Assembly (NCBI GenBank): GCA_039976075.1
Contig: JBDWFY010000022.1
Location: 620,001-684,000, forward strand
Origin: JBDWFY01 sp039976075
GTDB taxonomy: Bacteria > Pseudomonadota > Alphaproteobacteria > Rhizobiales > Stappiaceae
Direction of reading: 5' to 3'
DNA length: 64,000 bases
Shown: positions 44,882-53,164 of the stretch, piece after piece
Layout of the letters: each line of letters begins with the position of its first letter
Numbering within the stretch: position 1 is the stretch's first letter
Position numbers and translations under genes: made by a program
The notes under the pieces: model-generated
Told to the model about the DNA's origin: nothing
Seen by the model: only the letters and a program-made list of their open reading frames with translations
Database searches by the model: none

Positions 44882-46036
44882 GTGGCCAAAGAGAAACTCA
44901 GAATAGGCCTTGTCGGTTACGGCTTCATGGGTCGTGTGCACTCCAACGCCTTTCTTCAGGCACCGCGATTTTTTGACTTCGACCGCGAACCGGAATTGTC
45001 TGCTGTCTGTGGCCGCGACGAAGCGAACGCTCAGGCCCATGCGGACCGTTGGGGTTACGGATCGGTTGAAACGGAATGGCAGCGGCTCGTTGAACGCGAC
45101 GACATTGATCTCATCGATATTGCCGCGCCAAACGACATGCACCAGGACATTGCTATTGCTGCCGCAAAGGCGGGTAAAATGGTGATGTGCGAAAAGCCGT
45201 TGGGCCGAAATGCTTCTGAGTCGCGCGAAATGGTCGCCGCAGTCGAGGAAGCAGGCGTTGCCAATATGGTCTGGTACAATTACCGGCGCATCCCTGCTGT
45301 TTCTCTTGCCAAACAGATTATCGAAGAAGGCAAGCTGGGTCGAGTTTTTCACTATCGTGCAAAGTTTCTGCAGGATTGGACGATTGCGGATGACCTTCCT
45401 CAAGGTGGTGCCGCTTTGTGGCGTCTGGACGCCGACGTCGCCGGAAGTGGGGTGACGGGTGACCTTCTTGCACACTGCATTGACACCGCATTGTGGCTCA
45501 ACGGTCCGATCGACAGCGTCACCGGAACGACGGAGACGTTCATCAAAAAGCGAATGCATACTCTCACAGGAAAAGTACAGGACGTTGGCATTGATGATGC
45601 CAGCATGTTCATGGCCCGATTTGACAACGGTTCACTTGCCACATTCGAGGCGACCCGCTACGCCCGCGGGCACAAAGCGCTGTACACACTCGAGATCAAT
45701 GGCGAACACGCATCGATCATGTGGGATCTGCATGATCTGCACCGTTTGGAATACTTCGATCACAGTGATGAGGGGAGGGTTCGCGGATGGCGTTCCATCC
45801 ATGTCACAGATGGCGACCAACCCTACATGGACAAGTGGTGGGTGCCAGGACTATCGATTGGCTACGATTCCAGCTTTGTTCATCAGTTTGCAGATTTCGT
45901 TACGGGTCTGGATCGTGGCGAAGCCGCCGCTCCGACCTTCCGCGATGCTCTGGCAACAGACCTTGTGACTGATGCCGTATTGAAGTCCGCCCAGACAGGC
46001 CAGTGGGAAACAGCTGGTGACGGGAGGGCAGATTGA
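44882..46036 (+). CDS. Gfo/Idh/MocA family oxidoreductase
   Basis: A 384-residue NAD(P)-dependent dehydrogenase of sugars or polyols. The Rossmann motif is IGLVGYGFMGRVHSNAF, the catalytic lysine lies in CEKPLGRNASES, and the C-terminal sheet domain carries GVTGDLLAHCIDTALWLNGP with the usual Asp/His pair. GTG at 44882 is used (GGAG upstream, homology begins at KLRIGLVG); an in-frame ATG at 44864 would overlap the preceding gene. It overlaps the ATPase gene downstream by 4 nt. Confidence 0.9.
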   Translation: MAKEKLRIGLVGYGFMGRVHSNAFLQAPRFFDFDREPELSAVCGRDEANAQAHADRWGYGSVETEWQRLVERDDIDLIDIAAPNDMHQDIAIAAAKAGKMVMCEKPLGRNASESREMVAAVEEAGVANMVWYNYRRIPAVSLAKQIIEEGKLGRVFHYRAKFLQDWTIADDLPQGGAALWRLDADVAGSGVTGDLLAHCIDTALWLNGPIDSVTGTTETFIKKRMHTLTGKVQDVGIDDASMFMARFDNGSLATFEATRYARGHKALYTLEINGEHASIMWDLHDLHRLEYFDHSDEGRVRGWRSIHVTDGDQPYMDKWWVPGLSIGYDSSFVHQFADFVTGLDRGEAAAPTFRDALATDLVTDAVLKSAQTGQWETAGDGRAD

Positions 46037-47148
46037 AGCAAGGCAACCGGTCTAACAGCGACAAACAGATCGCAGTTCGCGTATCTCAGGTGGACAAAAG
46101 CTTCGGAAAGGTCGTTGCGCTTGAAGGCTTGACATTCGATGTGTCTGCCGGACAGTTTTTCGTTCTTTTTGGCCCCAGTTCAGTAGGAAAAACCACGACG
46201 CTTCGGTCGATTGCGGGACTTGAAGCCATTGATTCCGGCACGATCGAAATCAATGGTTCAGACGTCACTAACGCGCCGATCCGGGGTCGCGGCGTTGCAA
46301 TGGTCTTCCAGTCGTTTGCACTTTATCCCCATTTGACGGTCACGGAGAATTTTGCTTATCCGCTGAAAGAATCTGGTTTACCTGCAAATGAAATTCGGCA
46401 GCGTGTTGAGGAGACGGTCGATATGCTGTCGCTCTCTCACAGAACCGACAACAAACCGTCCACACTTTCGGGTGGTGAGCAGCAACGTGTCGCTCTTGGT
46501 CGTGCTCTTATCCAGCGTCCGCAAATTCTGTTGCTTGACGAGCCGCTGACGAATCTGGACGCCAAGCTGCGCCACGACATGCGCGCTGAACTGAAACGCC
46601 TGCATCGTCAGTTCGGCATGACGATTATCTATGCCACGCCGGACGAGTTAGAAGCGCTTTCCATGGGTGAGGATATTGCGGTCATGACAGAGGGACATGT
46701 TGTCCAGCAAGGCACACCGGACACCCTCTATGAAAATCCGCAAAACCTCTATGTTGCCTCAAAGATCGGCTCGCCACACATGAATCTGGTGGACGTATCA
46801 GTTGGCCATGGAGGGCAGGCACTCAGAACACCATTTGGGAGTTTAGCCAGCGGTCGAGATGGACTGAGCGACGGAGAAGCTGTCGTTATGGGCATTCGCC
46901 CCTCTGATATCAGATTAGCCACGCCATCCGAACACAGTGTCGATTCAACCGTGCAATTGGTGGAGCCTCTTGGCGACATCACGGTCGTGTCGGTGGAGGC
47001 TTCCGGATCGACTTTGCGGATGGTGTTACCGGAATCCAAAGCCCTGGGTGTCCAGCCAGGCCAGGCACTGCAGGTTGTCATCCCACCAGATTCAGTCCAT
47101 GTTTTTCGCAAAGCAGATGGGACAACCGTCCCCACAACGTCACAATAA
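46033..47148 (+). CDS. CUT1 ABC transporter ATPase 1, H-loop His replaced by Pro
   Basis: A 371-residue MalK/UgpC-type ATPase. Walker A is GPSSVGKT (47-54), the Q-loop VFQSFALYP, the signature LSGGEQQR intact (145-152) and Walker B ILLLDEPLTNLD (165-176). The H-loop, normally VTHDQ, reads YATPDELEA: Pro203 stands where the switch His should be (codon 46639-46641). The C-terminal TOBE-type regulatory domain is present. TTG at 46033 overlaps the previous stop (TTGA) and has GGGAGGG upstream. A second, different ATPase lies at 50657, so the pair is probably a heterodimer with one impaired ATP site. Confidence 0.92.
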   Translation: MKQGNRSNSDKQIAVRVSQVDKSFGKVVALEGLTFDVSAGQFFVLFGPSSVGKTTTLRSIAGLEAIDSGTIEINGSDVTNAPIRGRGVAMVFQSFALYPHLTVTENFAYPLKESGLPANEIRQRVEETVDMLSLSHRTDNKPSTLSGGEQQRVALGRALIQRPQILLLDEPLTNLDAKLRHDMRAELKRLHRQFGMTIIYATPDELEALSMGEDIAVMTEGHVVQQGTPDTLYENPQNLYVASKIGSPHMNLVDVSVGHGGQALRTPFGSLASGRDGLSDGEAVVMGIRPSDIRLATPSEHSVDSTVQLVEPLGDITVVSVEASGSTLRMVLPESKALGVQPGQALQVVIPPDSVHVFRKADGTTVPTTSQ

Positions 47149-47186
47149 CAACAATTATAATAATGGAAGAAGGAGGAAGAATAGCA

Positions 47187-48611
47187 ATGAAGTTCAAGAA
47201 AAGATCGCTGATATCAACCATCCTTGCAGGATGCGTTGGTCTATCCATGACGGCTCCGTCCTGGGCCGAAGACATCACGCTGAACATGGCGGTACCCGAC
47301 TGGCCACCAACACGCATTATGAAGCAATTGTTCGATGAAAAATACAAAGCGCCATCGGGCAACAACGTCAAACTCGAAATCGACTTCATTCCTTGGCCGG
47401 ACTATTACACCCGCCTCAACGCTTCGCTCACATCAGGTGAAGAAAAATACAATATGGCCGTGTCTGACAGCCAATGGCTGGGCGCTTTCATCGAGGGCGG
47501 TTACTATCGCCAGTTAAATGATCTCATTGACGCGGATCCGGAACTGAAGAAGACGCTTGACGATATGCACAAGGCCCCGCTTGAGGCCTATGCGACATAT
47601 CCCTACAAGTCAGACAACATATACGGCTTTCCGCAAATGCCGGATATCCTCGTTACCTATGCCCGCACCGATGTTCTTTGCCATGAAGACGAGCAGGCGG
47701 GATTCAAGGAGAAGTACGGTGTAAAACTGCCTTGCACTCCTGAAGAACTGGATGAAATGGACTGGGAGATGTTTGAAAACATCGGACAGTTCTTCCAGCG
47801 CAAAAAAGGCGATATGCTGGCCGGCAAACCCGCAGATGACGATTTCTACGGCATCGCCTACCAAGCAGGCAAGGGGTATGATTTCTCCAGTATGCAGATC
47901 AACGGCTTCATTTGGCAGCATGGCGCTGGCATCTGGGATGAAACCGATATTCCGAATGCCCAGGCAGAAGGTGTTGTCAACTCTGAGGAGGCGGTCAAAG
48001 CGTTCGACCACTATCTGAGTTTGCTGCAATACATGCCGCCTGTCGTTAAAACCGGTTCAATGGACATCTTCAAAACCGACGAATTGTTCCGTGAAGGCAA
48101 ATTGGCACTGAACATCGAGTGGATCGGTTTTGCTGAAAGCGCGATTAATCCTGAAACATCGAAAGTTGCCGACAATATCGCGTTTGCATCCATGCCTGGC
48201 CTGAAAAAGGCCGACGGGACCATTGATCGGACATCTAATATCGGTGGCCAGCCCTTCGTTATCATGACGTGGACGGACGACAAGAAGATCAAGGAAGCGG
48301 TCGACTTTGTTAAGTGGTGGCTGTCACCGGAGATCCAGCACGATTTTGCTGCGGCCGGTGGACAAAGTGCCATCAAATCGGTCTACAACGACCCCAAGTA
48401 CGTCACCTACCGTCCTTGGAACCGCACGTGGGCAAAGGGTCTGGATTGGCAGCAGGATGTCTGGCACATCCCGCAGTTCTTTGAATTGCTGGTACAGCAA
48501 CAGGAACAGTTTGACCTGGCGATAACGGGCAAACAGGACGCCAAAACGACGCTCGATGCGGTCGCAAAATTCCAGCAGCAACTGCTGGAAGACGCAGGTC
48601 TCATCCAGTAA
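47187..48611 (+). CDS. CUT1 ABC transporter substrate-binding protein
   Basis: A 474-residue family 1 extracellular binding protein. The Sec signal peptide begins MKFKKRSLISTILAGCVGLS and ends near PSWAED (about residue 28). The mature part contains LEIDFIPWPDYYTRLNASLT, IAYQAGKGYDFSSMQINGFI and NIGGQPFVIMTWTDDKKIKE, typical of sugar and polyol binders. ATG 47187 has GGAGG upstream; a shorter-spaced ATG at 47163 lies before the ribosome-binding site. A 13-bp perfect hairpin follows. The ligand is not known; the neighbouring genes suggest a sugar, polyol or sugar acid. Confidence 0.92.
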   Translation: MKFKKRSLISTILAGCVGLSMTAPSWAEDITLNMAVPDWPPTRIMKQLFDEKYKAPSGNNVKLEIDFIPWPDYYTRLNASLTSGEEKYNMAVSDSQWLGAFIEGGYYRQLNDLIDADPELKKTLDDMHKAPLEAYATYPYKSDNIYGFPQMPDILVTYARTDVLCHEDEQAGFKEKYGVKLPCTPEELDEMDWEMFENIGQFFQRKKGDMLAGKPADDDFYGIAYQAGKGYDFSSMQINGFIWQHGAGIWDETDIPNAQAEGVVNSEEAVKAFDHYLSLLQYMPPVVKTGSMDIFKTDELFREGKLALNIEWIGFAESAINPETSKVADNIAFASMPGLKKADGTIDRTSNIGGQPFVIMTWTDDKKIKEAVDFVKWWLSPEIQHDFAAAGGQSAIKSVYNDPKYVTYRPWNRTWAKGLDWQQDVWHIPQFFELLVQQQEQFDLAITGKQDAKTTLDAVAKFQQQLLEDAGLIQ

Positions 48612-48633
48612 GAAAACCGACCTCACAAAGGCT

Positions 48634-48664
48634 ATGACGCGCCAGAATCAATCTGGCGCGTCAT
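48634..48664 (+). other. Intercistronic hairpin after the binding-protein gene
   Basis: ATGACGCGCCAGA (48634-48646) pairs perfectly with TCTGGCGCGTCAT (48652-48664) across a 5-nt loop, with no T-run. It sits between the binding-protein and permease genes, as in mal-type operons, and likely stabilises the upstream message. Confidence 0.85.
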
Positions 48665-48685
48665 CTTCAGGGATAGTCAATCAAA

Positions 48686-49732
48686 TTGAAAACTTCAGTT
48701 CGTTCACCACAAAGTGCGGGCCTGTTTGCGCTACGCTGGAGTAACTGGCTGCTGGCGCTGATCGTTGGCGTCATCGTAGTCTCAATTGCAGCATTTGTGC
48801 TTCCGGCAATCGCTACTCTCTGGTTGACTGGAGCAGCCTGTGCACTGGTTGCCGTCACGGCCGTGGTCAATGCATGGGGGCGCTATACTGGCGGCCTGTT
48901 GGTTGCTCCGGCTATCGCTGTATTGGTGGTGATGAACATATTCCCTTTGCTCTGGTCACTGGGACTATCGTTTTACAACTATCGTGCCGATCGCCAGACG
49001 TTGAATTTCATCGGCTTTCGAAATTACGAACGACTGATCGCCGACCCTATTGTGTGGGAGCGAATGACCACAACAGCGCTATTGGTTGCGCTTACAGTTG
49101 CCGTGCAGATGGTGCTGGGGTTCGCGCTCGCCTTGCTGTTTTCCAAACAGTTTCCACTGCGGCGTTACCTATTGATCCTTGTTCTGACACCAATGATGCT
49201 GTCCTACGTCGCGGTCGGTGCCTTTTTCCGGTACTACTATGATCCGACATTCGGACTAGTCAGCCAGTTCGCCAATCTGTTCACAGATGAGCCCTATGTG
49301 CTGATTTCTTCGACCGCTGGAGCGGTTGCCGCGATCGTTATCGCGGATGCCTGGATGTGGGCGCCCTTTGTCATGTTGCTCGTGCTGGCAGGTCTCGTGA
49401 GCGTTCCCAAATATCTTTACGAAGCGGCGGCAGTTGACCGCGTGCCGGGGTGGCGACGTTTTCAATCCATCACATTTCCCTATGTCAAAGGGTTGCTGAT
49501 GCTGGCACTGTTGTTTCGCACTATCGAAGCGTTCAAGCTGTTCGATGTCGTCTTCATTCTGACCGATGGTGGCCAAAGTACTGAAACTATTGCGCTCTAT
49601 GTGTATCGACAGGCAATCCAGTTTAACAAGACGTCTTATTCCGCCTCGTTGTCCTATATTCTGCTGTTCACCGTGATCGTACTGACCAATCTTTATTTAT
49701 ACCTGGCCAACCGCAGGGCAAAGGAAGGATGA
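48686..49732 (+). CDS. CUT1 ABC transporter permease 1
   Basis: A 348-residue MalF/UgpA-type permease. Two extra N-terminal hydrophobic segments (about 15-70) precede the six core helices. The cytoplasmic coupling loop EAAAVDRVPGWRRFQSITFP is clear, and the C-terminal half has FKLFDVVFILTDGGQSTETI as in this family. The start is TTG at 48686 with a distant AGGGA; no other in-frame start precedes the first hydrophobic segment. It lies 4 bp before the second permease gene. Confidence 0.92.
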   Translation: MKTSVRSPQSAGLFALRWSNWLLALIVGVIVVSIAAFVLPAIATLWLTGAACALVAVTAVVNAWGRYTGGLLVAPAIAVLVVMNIFPLLWSLGLSFYNYRADRQTLNFIGFRNYERLIADPIVWERMTTTALLVALTVAVQMVLGFALALLFSKQFPLRRYLLILVLTPMMLSYVAVGAFFRYYYDPTFGLVSQFANLFTDEPYVLISSTAGAVAAIVIADAWMWAPFVMLLVLAGLVSVPKYLYEAAAVDRVPGWRRFQSITFPYVKGLLMLALLFRTIEAFKLFDVVFILTDGGQSTETIALYVYRQAIQFNKTSYSASLSYILLFTVIVLTNLYLYLANRRAKEG

Positions 49733-49736
49733 TTGC

Positions 49737-50660
49737 ATGTTTGGATTGAACTCCAAAAACCGGGCACGCGAAGTCGACCAGGCCGGCTGGGGTAGAACTC
49801 TGGGCGCAACCATCGTCAGTCTCCTCTATTTTTTCCCGGTCCTGATCATCATCGTTACGGCGTTCAAGGAACACTCTGATGCGCTTGCGGTGCCAGTGAA
49901 ACTGTTCCCGGATTTTCTCGGTTTTTTCATTCCTGATGAATTGACGTTCAAACCGACATTTGACAATTTCGTCAATGTTTTTTCGAGATCGTTCTCGGCA
50001 GGTGCTGCCGTTCAGGACACGGGATTCGACCGGTTTTTCTTCAATTCCGTCTTTATTGCCGGCTTCTCTGTCCTGCTCGCCCTTTTTCTTGGAACACTCG
50101 CCGCTTTCGGGTTCTCGCGCTACCCGCTCAAGGGCAACGATACGTACCTGTTCATAATCCTGACGACGCGGATGTTGCCCGCTATCGTTGTCATCATCCC
50201 GGTCATGCTGATGTTCCGGGTGACGGGACTTTCGGGAACTTATACCGGCATCATATTGCTCTACACGGCATTTAATCTGCCATTCACAATCTGGATGATG
50301 AAGAGCTTTTTTGATGAACTGTCGCCTGATGTCGAGGATGCTGCCCGCATCGATGGATCTTCCGAGCGAGGCGTATTCCTGAAGATCTGCCTACCGCAGG
50401 TGCTGGCCGGATTGGCTGCGACGGCAGTCTTCGGATTAATACTGACCTGGAATGAATTCCTGTTTGCACTGCTGCTGACAGGTGTTGAAACGCGGACGGT
50501 TCCCGTCGCAATGTCCCAGACAATCGGTGGTGATATCGGTGTCCGATGGGGACTGTTGGCGGCTATCGAGACACTGTTTCTCATTCCGGTCATTCTTGTC
50601 ACTTTCTTCCTTCAAAACCAGCTGCTTCGCGGCGTGACATTCGGGACGGTAAAACGCTGA
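49737..50660 (+). CDS. CUT1 ABC transporter permease 2
   Basis: A 307-residue MalG/UgpE-type permease with six transmembrane segments. It has a larger-than-usual first periplasmic loop (about 55-95), the FNSVFIAGFSVLLALFLGTL helix and the coupling loop EDAARIDGSSERGVFLKICL. The C-terminal ..WGLLAAIETLFLIPVILVTF is typical. The stop codon lies at the predicted start of ATPase 2, so these genes are tightly coupled. Confidence 0.93.
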   Translation: MFGLNSKNRAREVDQAGWGRTLGATIVSLLYFFPVLIIIVTAFKEHSDALAVPVKLFPDFLGFFIPDELTFKPTFDNFVNVFSRSFSAGAAVQDTGFDRFFFNSVFIAGFSVLLALFLGTLAAFGFSRYPLKGNDTYLFIILTTRMLPAIVVIIPVMLMFRVTGLSGTYTGIILLYTAFNLPFTIWMMKSFFDELSPDVEDAARIDGSSERGVFLKICLPQVLAGLAATAVFGLILTWNEFLFALLLTGVETRTVPVAMSQTIGGDIGVRWGLLAAIETLFLIPVILVTFFLQNQLLRGVTFGTVKR

Positions 50661-51748
50661 AATCGACCATTGAACTGAGACAAATTTCGAAGAATTTCGG
50701 GCAGTTTTCTGCAGTCCGGGACGTGAACCTGTTTGTCGATTCCGGTGAGGTTGTCTGCCTGTTGGGACCCTCGGGTTGTGGCAAGACCACCACGCTGCGA
50801 ATGATCGCCGGATTGGAAACGCCGAGCGACGGCGATGTTCTTTTTAATGACCGTCCGGTCACCAAATTGACCCCTGAGCAACGCAACATTGCGATGGTGT
50901 TCCAGTTCTATGCCCTCTATCCGGCATTGACTGTTGCCCAGAATCTGGCGTTTCCCCTGCTCATCGAGCGCTTGACGACACAAGCACGCGACAAGAGGGT
51001 GGCGGATGTTGCTGAAATTCTGCAGCTCTCACACATTCTCAATCGATATCCCGCCGAGGTCGCGGAGGGTGAAAAGCAACGTATCGCCGTTGCGCGGGCG
51101 ATCATTCGCGACCCGGCGTGTTTTCTGTTCGACGAGCCGTTGTCAAGGTTGGACGTGGAATTGCGCGAAACCATGCGCGGACAAATCAAGGCTGTGTTGC
51201 AGGGACTCTCAAAGCCCACGGTTATCGTTACCCACGACCAGCTCGAGGCGCTGACAATGGCAGACCGGATCACGATTATGCGCGATGGAGCCATTGAGCA
51301 GATCGGAACGCCGCACGAAGTTTTTGCAAAACCTGAAAATGCATTTGTCGCAAGTTTTATCGGTACACCGCAGATGAACGTTCTTGATGCCAGTCTGCTG
51401 AAAAGCGAGGGAAGCGATGCGGACGTGGAAATCGGCGGCGAAACGCTTTGCCTCGAAACTGACCCAGCCGTTGCCGGTCAGCCTGCCGGCCCCATCCAAA
51501 TCGGTATCCGTCCTCGCGCATTTTCACTGACGTCGGAAACCGGCTCAAGAACAATCACCGTAGAGGCGGAGATCATCGAACCGATGGGCGCAGAAACGCT
51601 TGTCCATGCTCGAACGTCCAATCAAACCGAGATCAGGGTCGTTGTTCCGCGAGAAACCAGAGTACAGATCGGAGATGTGCTTCGTTTGATACCGGATCCC
51701 GGTCAAACTCATGTTTTCGATCATGAGGGAAGGGCGGTCCGATCATGA
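50657..51748 (+). CDS. CUT1 ABC transporter ATPase 2, degenerate LSGGQ signature
   Basis: A MalK-type ATPase of about 363 residues. Walker A is canonical (GPSGCGKT), the Q-loop is VFQFYALYP, Walker B FLFDEPLSRLD, and the H-loop is intact (VIVTHDQLEAL, His193). The signature is not: where ATPase 1 has LSGGEQQR, this one has VAEGEKQR (codons from 51059), losing the key Ser and first Gly. Start is uncertain. Homology begins at KSTIELRQIS, for which the only nearby codon is CTG 50657 overlapping the permease stop; the first upstream ATG is 50546, deep inside the permease gene. A C-terminal TOBE-type domain follows (GPIQIGIRPRAFSL). Confidence 0.88.
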   Translation: MKSTIELRQISKNFGQFSAVRDVNLFVDSGEVVCLLGPSGCGKTTTLRMIAGLETPSDGDVLFNDRPVTKLTPEQRNIAMVFQFYALYPALTVAQNLAFPLLIERLTTQARDKRVADVAEILQLSHILNRYPAEVAEGEKQRIAVARAIIRDPACFLFDEPLSRLDVELRETMRGQIKAVLQGLSKPTVIVTHDQLEALTMADRITIMRDGAIEQIGTPHEVFAKPENAFVASFIGTPQMNVLDASLLKSEGSDADVEIGGETLCLETDPAVAGQPAGPIQIGIRPRAFSLTSETGSRTITVEAEIIEPMGAETLVHARTSNQTEIRVVVPRETRVQIGDVLRLIPDPGQTHVFDHEGRAVRS

Positions 51749-52182
51749 GCAGTCAGTCCGGATCAACACTGAACAAGCAATCCGCATTGCGTCTGGAATT
51801 CACCATTATCGGTTTGGGCATTGTCGCACTGATGATGATATTCCAGCCATTTAGTCTGACGGTCTTTTCGCTCGGGTGCGGATTGGTTGTGTTGGCGGCT
51901 CTCGCTAACAATCTGCTGCCGCTGGCGGAAACCGGAACGCCGGTCCGTACCGTCATATTTGCAGCGGCAGTTGTTGCGTTGATTTTCTGTACTGCACTGC
52001 TTGTAGCAATAGCGGCAGCACACCTTTACGGCGTGGCCTTCCTCAAAGCGCCGGCCGTTTCTCTCTTACCGCGCGCCGCATCACCACCGTTCTGGCAGCA
52101 GCCGCTGGTCTGGGGAGTGGCCACAATTGATGTCATCTTGTGGTTTGCGGTGTTTCGACTTCAGGGGAGTAAAGACGCATGA
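51745..52182 (+). CDS. Small membrane protein of the CUT1 operon
   Basis: A 145-residue protein with about four hydrophobic segments (roughly 20-35, 37-58, 68-95 and 120-138), no signal peptide and no recognised domain. Both ends overlap neighbours by ATGA (ATPase 2 and the PfkB kinase), so it is translated as part of the operon. Two-ATPase CUT1 operons of Rhizobiales, such as the glycerol system, also carry a small membrane protein, so an accessory role in transport is a reasonable but untested inference. Confidence 0.75.
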   Translation: MSSQSGSTLNKQSALRLEFTIIGLGIVALMMIFQPFSLTVFSLGCGLVVLAALANNLLPLAETGTPVRTVIFAAAVVALIFCTALLVAIAAAHLYGVAFLKAPAVSLLPRAASPPFWQQPLVWGVATIDVILWFAVFRLQGSKDA

Positions 52183-53126
52183 AGCATGATGTATCTGTAA
52201 TTGGCCTCTACATTCTTGATGTCCTGGGACGCCCGGTTACCGCCATTCCTGAGGGTGGGAACGTCGATTTCATCGAGGAGATCCGCCTTACCGTCGCCGG
52301 AACCGCCGGAGGCACGGTAGTGGATACCGCCAAACTTGGTTTGAACAGTTTGGCTGTGGGTGCTGTCGGTAACGATGAAAAAGCGGATTGGGTTCTCCGG
52401 ACTCTTGAAACCCATGGCGTTGATGTTTCGGCGATGCAAAAGCTTGATGGTGTTCCAACATCAGCGACTATTCTCAATGTTCGTCCCAATGGAGATCGAC
52501 CTGCGCTTCATGTTCGTGGTGCGTCCGACCATTTCGATGTCCCCCCTGATATGTACGATCAGGTGTTTGATGCGCCGATCATCCATCTCGGCGGCACGGG
52601 GCTGTTGAAGAAACTTGATGGTGAGCCGAGTGCGCGCCTGCTCCAGGAGGCAAAAAGACGGGGCCGCATCGTTACTTTTGACCTGATCGCAACGGACGCG
52701 CAAACGATTTCGGTCGTCAAACCACTCCTTCCACATATCGATTATTTCATGCCCTCGATTGAAGAGGCCCGTGATCTCTCCGGAGAACAAACCGCCGAGG
52801 ATTGCGCCACCAAGATGCTGGATGCGGGGGCCAAAGCTTGCGTGTTTACGCTGGGGCCGGATGGCGCGTTTTTTGCCGATGCGTCGGGCGTTCGAAAGAA
52901 ATCGCCGGCCTTTGACATTGAGATTGTGGATACGACGGGATGCGGAGATGCTTTCGACGCGGGCTTCATCACCGCACTCCACCATAAAATGGATCTGGAC
53001 ACATCACTGCGTTTTGCCCAGGCCTCTGCCGCCCTGGTTGCGTCCGGACTGGGATCGGATGCCGGGATTACGTCGTTTGAAGAAACAAGAACCGCAATGG
53101 AAACGCTCACAGTCAAATCGAATTAA
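52179..53126 (+). CDS. PfkB family carbohydrate kinase
   Basis: A 315-residue ribokinase-fold kinase that phosphorylates a sugar or sugar derivative with ATP. The second PfkB signature DTTGCGDAFDAGF (251-263) contains the catalytic base Asp257 and the anion hole. The N-terminal lid region has the glycine-rich GTAGGTVVDTAKLG and AVGNDEKADWV. It overlaps the small membrane protein gene by 4 nt and lies 38 bp before the epimerase gene. A ketose or its derivative is the likely substrate given the neighbouring epimerase. Confidence 0.92.
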   Translation: MKHDVSVIGLYILDVLGRPVTAIPEGGNVDFIEEIRLTVAGTAGGTVVDTAKLGLNSLAVGAVGNDEKADWVLRTLETHGVDVSAMQKLDGVPTSATILNVRPNGDRPALHVRGASDHFDVPPDMYDQVFDAPIIHLGGTGLLKKLDGEPSARLLQEAKRRGRIVTFDLIATDAQTISVVKPLLPHIDYFMPSIEEARDLSGEQTAEDCATKMLDAGAKACVFTLGPDGAFFADASGVRKKSPAFDIEIVDTTGCGDAFDAGFITALHHKMDLDTSLRFAQASAALVASGLGSDAGITSFEETRTAMETLTVKSN

Positions 53127-53164
53127 GCGGTTGGGCGAGTGACCAGAATAGAGGAGAAAATATT

